DNA of 64,000 nucleotides from Antedon mediterranea. Its lineage: Eukaryota; Echinodermata; Crinoidea; Comatulida; Antedonidae. Both the position numbers and the translations under genes were made by a program. Shown piece by piece: positions 51,201 through 60,200 of the stretch. How positions within the stretch are numbered: the first letter of the stretch is position 1; each line of letters opens with the position of its first letter. Where the stretch lies: positions 29,869,795 through 29,933,794 of the forward strand of contig NC_092670.1 in NCBI RefSeq assembly GCF_964355755.1, given 5' to 3'. Below the pieces are notes generated by a model. It was not told where the DNA came from. It made no database searches and worked only from the letters and a program-made list of their open reading frames with translations.

Positions 51201-54200
51201 AGAGTGTAGTAGGCCTAGGCAGTACACTGCTAGCTAGGGCTACAGTAGACCACCACCAGAAGGGATGTATTTTTGCTTCTATCATAATGAATTGGTTTAA
51301 TTTTTAAAGATTTCAACTATCTATTCGGCAGTGAAAATTAAAAAAAAAAGAAAATCTAAATATTGTTTTGTTGGATGTTTTACTGATGCAATATTTTAAA
51401 AATATTTTCTGTATCAAATGCAATAGGTTCAAATTAACATTCCGCAAATAATAAACATTTTATGCAGAATTTCTTCTTTTTTTTTAGGTTTATTGATTGA
51501 ACAATAAGAGCAAGTAGTGAGAAACATAAAATGTATCGTACAGTGGCAACATTCACAATTTATTGAAACGTTTCTTACTATTAAAATGACACTTTGTAAT
51601 GGATGTGAGCGATCTTAGAAGACTATAGCTGTCGTAATTACTGCCACAATCAACACATTGATAATTAGTAGACAAATTGACACAAAAAACAATACAGGAA
51701 TTCAATCAGATATACTGTATATATATATTTTATTAACTCCTTTTGCACTGTAATATTTACAGTAAAATTATGAAGTGTAAGTAAATTTGAAGAATTTATC
51801 CTGTGTACTGTTGTAGTTTTTTTTTATTTATTGAATGTTATGTTTACAAAATAATATACTGTACATATAATACAAAAAAAATTATACAATATTTTACAAG
51901 CTGGACAAGAACATATTGGCCGAATGCAGCAGGAGAGTCGGAAATATTTTTCCTGCAATATCCAATCATATTCCAATACCGAGTCTATCATTGTTGTCTT
52001 TGGGTGACCTCTGTTCCAGTCTTCATCAGCTCAACGTCTTTAAAAAAAGTAAAAGCAAAGTATGAAAATCTGGAAAAAATAGATCATGCATATTTAGTGC
52101 AAAATTGGGCTAGTGAAATTGCTTACTTTGACATAGTCAAATAAGTATACTACCTTTCTATGGTAATTAAAACACATTACTTATAATGTTATAACTTATA
52201 AAAAGAGAAAATAAATATTTGACTTACTACAGTACAGAGAACATTTGTTTGTGTTGTAAAATGGCTAAGCTGGCTTTTCCCCTCTGTCTACTTGTACAGT
52301 GCTGCTGGAAGGTTCTCAATTTCAGGCTTGTATTGCAACCATTTTTTCTGAAAAATGTTTGTTTTATTTTTATCATAAAAATTAGTTAAACAAGCTTCAA
52401 CTGTAAATATATATGGTACAGCAAGCTGGCTGTATTTTCGGAATGTAGCTAAGATTGATGGCATATAGCCTAGGCCAGTCTATGAAGAGTACAATGTATA
52501 GGGCCTAGCTGGGCATCTTCTGCAGGGACCCGATTGTCACAGTCTGCTTGCTACTAGCCTAGTAATATGCAGCAGCATGTATTAATTATTCTAGGCCTAG
52601 CCCTGAACTGAAAAAATCCCAGGCTAAGTTAATTAATTTACCTTCCTGTTATTATTGCGTTATATATATTATTATATTTAAAATAACCGTCTAGGCCTAC
52701 TTACCGACAAATTAACAGCTCAGCTTTACATATTTATACGATCAGGCCAGGGAAACCCACAGTCGAGTCGCGTGTCGTCGATCTCTGTTGGTGTTGTTGT
52801 ACATACAACATGCATCGTCCATTGTTAGATCAGATCTCTGCTGTGTGGATGCTCATTAACATATCATGCATATGTATGAGTTAGCTCTACCGGCCTAATT
52901 TCTGAGCCGATGAGTTCGAAAAAATGGTAAACTTATTTTGATTTTTTTATAAGCGAAATCAATATTTTTTTCGGATTTTTTTTTCGGTGGAAGTTAATAA
53001 CTTTATGTTAACTACAAAACGGTCTATTCAAAATTTGATTTTTTTCATCTTTATTTTTCATTTTTTGGGGGACAATACATCTTTAAATTAATGATTTTAC
53101 AGGCGTGTTTCTCGCACACTGTTCGCGAATTTCACTTATTCAATGTTCAATATTTTTGTTTCTATTGAGCGCCAAAAGAGCAACGATAATAGAGGACTAA
53201 AACTCAGTGGAATGCGTCAATTTCTCATGCATTTATTGGTGAAAAACACGTTTTATTTCAATATATTTGTTAATTTGTCAATAAAAATGTTGTAATATGT
53301 TACTGCTGATACTGTTCTGTTTTCAAAGAATAATAATCGATCCTAAATCAACATCACTACCTAGTCTAGACCTAGGACATCCTACTAAGGATATTATGAT
53401 GAATTTTTCTATTTTATTCTTTAAAAGGTTAACGAAACCGTGTACATTATCAACAGTAACATTTTTCCTTACTGACAGTGACAAAATTTATTGAAATTGT
53501 ACTTGATTTTCACCAAATAATGCGTTAAATATAAATGGATTCCACAGAGTTTTTAGCCCTCTAATTAATTTTGCTCTTTTGGCGTTCCATAGAAACCAAA
53601 ATATTGAACATTGAGTGTGCGAAATGCGAGAAAAACAACGTCTGTAAAATCACCAATTTAATGGATTTATTGTTACTTTTATGTGATTTTTCTTCATTAA
53701 AGTAGGCCTACTAATTCTAAGCTGTGGTATTCAGGATAAAGCCTTGGTTAAATTACAAGGCAGGTGCAAAAGGAAACTAGCCTAGCGGGCCTATAGGCCT
53801 AGCCCTAGGCTACTTCAATTTCGGTGATTTCCTGCCTTGCAATTTTGAGAAATGATAAAATGATGCCGCGCATTTTTTGATGATGGTAAAACGATGCCTC
53901 GCATAAATTTCTGACTTGCCTCGCATGCCTTCCCTGCCTCGCATGCCTCGCTGCCTCGCACTTTGTTACTACCCCTTTCTATAGAACGCTGCGAATCAAC
54001 TGTTATTAACATTTTTTTAGAACAAACCATAGCCATGTAGAAATCGTATGCGCAGTCGATTGTTCTATTGACATGTCTGCGTCGATGATTAATTCTGTTT
54101 TAATTTCATCACAATCGGACTTTGAAAAGTTCATTTACGACCGGTAATTTTAAGTAGTTGGTAATATTAATAAAAATATGCAATTTTTATATTTGAATTA

Positions 54201-57200
54201 TCGTATTGGCCTTCCATCCCCTGTAATTGCGTTAATCTATAGAATATTAAATTATGCATTTCAACATGTATATTTTTACCGTCTCACAAGTACAACAAAC
54301 GTGTTTTTAATATATTGATAAGCAGTGGTTTCTTCATAAATCTCCTTAATTATCGATGTGATTATATTTAAATTATAGTGCCTGGTGATTGGTTAGTGGT
54401 TATGTCATCCACATCACATCCAATCAATTGAATGAAAACTGCGATCCCTGATCCGGGATTTGCTGGCTATGTATAGTTGCGATACGTCACCACTGACTCT
54501 ACTACTCTCTAGCGCTCGTTTCGTTTTGAAAAGTAGACACAAGGCAAACAACAAACGAAGCATAAAAGTACCTTGTCTATTACTGTATTATTATTCCCAC
54601 AAGAAGTAGACAACGATGAGTATATAGATCATGATTACACGTTGTAGCTACTACACTTGATGATGAGCCTACCAATAGGCCTACCTAGGCCTACATCAAT
54701 GTCGGCAAATCATAGGGTTTACTAGTAAGCCTATAAGGCCTGGGCATAGTATCCTTGCTGATTTTGTAATTTTACATTACATATGTCATTTTTAAAGTTT
54801 TAGCTAGAACTACTAAGTCCGGTTTAAGAATACGGGCGTAAGTGTCTACAGCCCTGGAATCTTTGAGCAACCCTTTTAAAATAGTCCTGCGACCGCTCCT
54901 GACAGAGACATAAAGCTGGCAAAGTGGTGGGTTCTGCTTTTAGAAGATAAGGCTTTATTTTTCATTCGTTTGAATTCACCCATGATGACGAAACATGTGT
55001 TGGGATATTTGATGGTTATACGGTTTTGTTAATGCATGTATCCGAGCAAAATTTTATAACGTTATAGTCCAAGAATGGAAAGGTCCAGCAATTCCCGCAT
55101 GAAACACTTAAACCTGAAAAGACATTGCTGTTTCACCGACTGAATATAGTAAAATATCTTTATAGTTTTAGCCAAGTTTCAGAAACAGATTCAACAAAAG
55201 CAGGTAATAAATACAACTGAAAAGAACTTAAGAAAACCTAGGTAAATTATTTGAAAAAGTCATGTTAGTGACAAAACTTAACGAGACCAACATCATTTAA
55301 ATTATTACTTGTTTCATAATTATAAGCATTACACTAGCAAATTTATGGGAGAATTTAAATGCGATAAATGCAAAATGTAAGTTATATAATAATTAAGCGC
55401 AGCAATCAGTTTCTATACCCGTAATCGGCAACATCTTGAATAATTTCTTGTTATTAATGTATCAATGTCATTTAGAATTTTGATGACCTGAATCTTTATA
55501 TTTTGTTGATAACGATGATGATGAAAAGGAATATTTGATTTGACTTAGATGCTCATCAGGTGTCCACTGCCGTAGGCTTCATAGCGTCTCTAAGTGATTT
55601 TTTCTTTATAACACGAATTAATAAGATAAATGATGTACTGCAAGTTTAGGTACTGAATATACACGTTGACGATCGTTCTAGTCACTTTGTTGTACTGCTT
55701 CTGCTGCTGCTCCTATTGCCGCCGCCGCTGCTACTATGGTACCACATGTCACCACCACGACTACCACAATCTTATTTAACACCTTTTATAATTTTAGATA
55801 TTTAGTCTAAAAACTAATGATGATTTTTTTTTTCAGAAACCTGTCATTTAATAATATAAATATCATTGAACCTTTCACTTTTGCAAACAACAGCAAATTA
55901 GCACTATTGTAAGTTTTAATTTTTTTTACAATATTAAAATTAAGTAGGTTCGTTCGTAAAATCTAGTTACTAGGGAGTTTTCGCAACCTTACGAATACGA
56001 TAACGAAAACGGATACGTCACGCACATGTATTCGTTTTTCGTAAGCCAGTAAAAATCTGTTTCGCATGGCAACGAAATACTGAAGGCGCCGTCCAAAATA
56101 TGACTGCGGTAAATTTGAGCGAAGCGCAGGTACGTGTTGCTTGGTGCTTGGCTGCCTAGGCCTAGCGTAACATCAAAGCGAGTGACGAGTTTAAAAACTG
56201 CTATTTATCAAAATTGACCTGGCATTTTAGTAAATTACTTTAGTAAATTACTTTCAATAAAAGTATAAATATATTATAATCATGAATCATTCCTGATTCA
56301 AATGCAAAATGTGCAAAATAGATCAAACACTATACTCGTTTTGTAGTTACGGATATGACTAGTGATATTCGTCAATACGAATACGCTTTACGAATATGAA
56401 ATGGGGATCAGCTCAAAAGTTTCACAAATGTGTGACGTATCCGTTTTCGTTATCGTATTCGTAAGGTTGCGAAACCTCCCTATTTATTCGCCGTAGACGC
56501 AAACAAGTTCGCGGAACAAGGGTGGCAAATGGTAGAGTAGGTCAAGTGTCATCGATCCCTACTAAAATATTTTGAAAAACAAGGCCATATACATGGCTGC
56601 AGTCGCGTGCTCAAGATAGTGTTTACCGACCGACATAGTGAGCTGTAGAAAAAGGCTTAAAAATAAGTAGGTCAAGTGTTATAACCATTCATAAACCTAA
56701 TTACTTATTCGCCCAAGGGCGTAAATGCATAAAATGTTATTGAACTTTGACCGGAAGAAATAGAGGAGGTCAAGGCAAACATGTTGATAACTCAATTTAA
56801 TATTTGTGACAGTCTCTTGGTACTAGTAGTAACTTAATCTTCTCTCCTTCAAACCTCTCCTAACGCAGGCTAAGCACATCCATAACTTAATTAACTTAAG
56901 CCTTTTATATCATACAGGCAGGTACTTTACTAAATTAGTATAATTGAATGTAATTACATAATCAATTTTTATTATTTACATTTTGATCTTCAGGCGAATT
57001 ATTTATAACAAGAATCTTCAAATGCTTGGTGAAAATGCGTTTGCATTTGCAAATGGTGGATCTGTTGACATGTAAGAGGAAGTGTGCAGTTAAACAATAT
57101 CCTTAAGAGTATTATGAGAAATTATATTCTGTAAACCCACAAGTGTAAACAAGTCAAAAGCCAATAGTGTTACACATTAACAAACCTAATTAACGTGTGA

Positions 57201-60200
57201 TATAATTAAACATTTATTATTATCTTTACCAATGAAATTCGCTCGCGTACCATTGCAGTGTGATGTTTAACAAATCGGCGTTGTTTGGCGGAACTACACA
57301 CAATACTTTATTATTAATAACAAATTGCATATTGGTGATGTGAAGTTTTTTCTGTCATTTTAGGCATATTTCACCATCTGTCGTAGAACTATCTACTGGA
57401 ACTTTCAAACTGTCAACCGGAAGTAGCATGTGAGTAATAAATATAACTGTTTTCTCTTTATACAGTCACTCTAGAGGGTGATCGATACTCTAGATCTTCT
57501 TATTCCGTAAATAAGATGTCTGGCCTTGTATTACTTACATTAATCTTTATTGGCTATAATCTATTTATGTTTATCGGTACATGCTAAGTACTATATGTTT
57601 ATGCACTTATTAATTTTTGAAATATTCTGAGAAATTTCAAGCTCGGAAGAGACTTTTATCGAATCACTGTCAATAATCAATTGAAAAAATGTGTATTCAA
57701 CATAGTCAAATTACATTGATTTAAAACTTTGTTTGCCAGTTACCATTACAGTGTTAATTCCGGTGCCGAATTCCAGCAATTAGACTGTGACGGAGCTCGT
57801 AACGAAGCATCGTTGCATTGTTGTGTGTGGATATATTTCAGCATCGACTATTTGTGCCAAATGAACGAAATGAATTTATTTTATTCATCAGTAACTACTG
57901 TTGTAACTAAATTGTAGTATTTTTTCATTATGTGAAAAAACTGTACCGAAAGTATTTACCACCAGCATACTATTGAGTAAAATTATAGAATTTACGCGTG
58001 ATTTAGGCCTACTAAAATATGTAAATGTATGTGACATTCACTTAAGGTACAGATCTATATTATATAAATTACGATTTTTTCCGGCCACAAAATATAAAAA
58101 ATGGTAAAATACACACCGCAGCATGTATGAAATAAATGCTTTTATACTATATACTATAAGCAAATGTTTTAATTGATTTTTTTCAGAATGTGTATTAATT
58201 GAAAATCAATTCATTTAAAAATGCTATAAAACAACCTCTAAATGCATTTTGAATTAATATAATGCCAATATCTTTTTAATGTAACTCGATCATATCTATA
58301 ATTTGTTCATGTGGTGCTCATTGATATTATTCAGTTGATTTTTTTTTGTGACTGGGCCATATTTAAGGCTTCTCTGTTATTTTCTCAATACCCTACCATA
58401 GATATCTTGCTAATAACAAACTACGAAGTATCCCATCAAAAGCATTTCAAGGCGGCGACATATTGGTGCTGTAAGTATTATGTACAACAGAAGCAAACAT
58501 TTCCCATAGATGGACATACTACCTAATGTACGTTTAAACAACCTGTTTTTTGTTGAAAACGAACCCGTTTCTTGAAAGTAATAATAAAGCTTTACCAAAT
58601 AACCTTAAATTCTTCTTAAGATATGGAGAATGGCCATGTAACTGGATTACAATTACACAAATGTTATTACTTTATGGCATTCAATTACGTTTTTGTCAGG
58701 ATGTCATTACCTTGCATATGTCTATCTAGTGGGGATCTGATGCCGGGTTATAAAAAAAATTGTGGCTCTTTAAATGGCAAAATTTGATCACGTTCTGCTG
58801 AAATTAAGAACCATGTTTTTTGTCAGTAGTGTACAAAACAAAACTGTCAGGTTACATGAATAAGGCTATATAATGTAATTATGCACACACGTGATTTTTT
58901 GTCAACATTTTATTTCATATTTTTAATTTTCTACGTAATTGAATTATTAAACTAGATTAATATTATAAAGAATATATTTTAAGCGAAAGACAACCTCTAC
59001 ATATTTGTTATCTAATCTCTAACCACAAGATGTTACTGAAACTCAATAAAAGTGAGTGAGTGGCCGAGCGGTTAAGACAGTGGAACCGTAATCACGTAGC
59101 CATAACATCGGCAGGGGTTCGAGGCTCACTCACTCCATGGTTCTGGTGGTAGAACGAGTCTTCTCGGATAAGGACTATAAACCGTAGGTCCAGTGTACAC
59201 AACTTGCTCGTGTGCACTTTAAAGAACCTAGTACATCTTTCGAGACGAGTAGGGGGTTACCCCGGTGTAGTAGTACATTACAGCCACTGATCACCAACTG
59301 GGCCCTCTGGGAGATCAGTCTTTGACTGAAGAGGTCACCCAGTATAAAGATAAAACAAACAAACCGACCGACATATTGAGCTATAGAGTCGTTTATAAAA
59401 ATAAAGCAATGCTTTAAGCTTAAAAGTAGCTACATCAAGAATATTGTACGTCTGTTTTGTTGTTTTCAGCAAACTTGTAGACAATAATATTAGCTTTATA
59501 CACAACGACGCTTTCGTCGCATTGGACAGTATTTTTATGCTGTGAGTAATTTTCAGTTATGTTTCAACATGTTTATTTATCAATATTATTACAATTATAT
59601 TCAAAGTTCAGTTTAGTTTGTTACCTTCCTGAAAATACAAAAACTACAAATTACAAAATATTAATTAAAAAAAATGGAGCATCATTCTCTTACATATAAA
59701 TCAATGCCACACCGTTGTCTTGTACAAAAATGATAGTGAATATAGCTTAAATAAGTTACCGTGTCAGGGCCTAACTAGCTTTTATTTAAAAAATAATGTG
59801 ACATGAATTGCAGCTTTGCCTAGTCAGTCTAGATATTGTTTTCAGTATTTACACCTTACATTATTGTTATTTGCAGATTTCGAACTTTCGATTTTAAACA
59901 TTTAAAACGTGTAACACGGATCTTCTTCACATTAACTAATAATGTTATTTTACTAGAGGAGAAACATTTTGTTTGCTGATTACAATTAACATATTAATTT
60001 ATAATTATGGTTTTATTTTTAATTGCATGAAGACTCCTTGCTTATAATAGACTTACGGAAATTCCAATATTTCGTGGAAACATATATGGTACACTGTGAG
60101 TATTTTATTATTTAGTCTTGTATCTAGACCTACATCATTCAATAATAAACATTATCTATATATAAATTTACGTAAGGGCAAAATTCGGTAAATCGCGCCT

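Larger units (their letters stand above)
49462..53975. mobile_element. MULE-like TIR element nested in the 5.9-kb element
   Basis: The flanking 9-bp repeat TTTCTATAG lies at 49453-49461 and 53976-53984. The TIRs share ACAAAGTGCGA(A/G)GCAGCGAGGC and continue for about 140 bp with many GCGAGGCATGC words and TCATTTTATCATTTC. It is long-TIR, 9-bp-duplication and non-autonomous. The TIR is built of near-tandem GCGAGGCA repeats. Confidence 0.75.
48905..54837. mobile_element. 5.9-kb TIR element inserted into repeat U
   Basis: TIR GCCCGTATTCTTAAACC at 48905-48921, inverted at 54821-54837 (GGTTTAAGAATACGGGC). The match extends imperfectly for about 40 bp. Repeat U resumes right after it (AGTGTCTACAGCCCTGGAAT), so the insertion point is defined within one or two bases. 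It contains further nested elements and no recognised transposase. Confidence 0.75.
46625..54901. mobile_element. composite hAT-like element (outermost layer of a nested stack)
   Basis: Left end CAGGGGCGGACCCAGG at 46625. Right end CCTGCGACCGCTCCTG at 54901, i.e. CAGGAGCGGTCGCAGG inverted. The eight flanking bases are TCAGAGAG and ACAGAGAC, six of eight alike, as an aged 8-bp hAT duplication would be. The interior contains two direct copies of a roughly 1-kb segment (46940-47943, and 48410-48904 continuing at 54838-54901), the second split by a 5.9-kb insertion. The outer boundary is an inference. Confidence 0.5.
39538..55836. other. intron 5 of the LRR gene, 16.3 kb, mostly mobile DNA
   Basis: Bounded by GTAAGT at 39538 and TTTTTTTTTCAG at 55827-55836. 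It holds a Rex1-like LINE (40827-42519), a twice-repeated block (42550-46545), repeat E copy 1 (44545-45800) and the nested stack 46625-54901. 39540-40826 and 54910-55836 hold no feature beyond short CTG-rich runs (39568-39626 and about 55688-55735). I found no extra LRR exon, but one could be missed. Confidence 0.75.

Noticed and set aside
51803-52144. 113-codon frame in the TTAA element as a possible transposase
   Set aside because: I see no catalytic motif or similarity to Kolobok or piggyBac proteins. It is left unassigned.
57739-57783. Possible exon after TTTGCCAG
   Set aside because: Runs to a stop in 14 codons, has no LRR pattern, and exon 8 joins exon 9 in frame without it.
59052-59135. 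Functional tRNA gene (Leu/Ser-like)
   Set aside because: The anticodon arm is not convincing, and the tRNA-like head continues into a SINE body shared with a second copy.
59877-59980. Possible extra LRR exon after TTATTTGCAG (FRTFDFKHLKRV...)
   Set aside because: No LRR pattern, no in-phase donor, and exon 10 joins exon 11 in frame without it.
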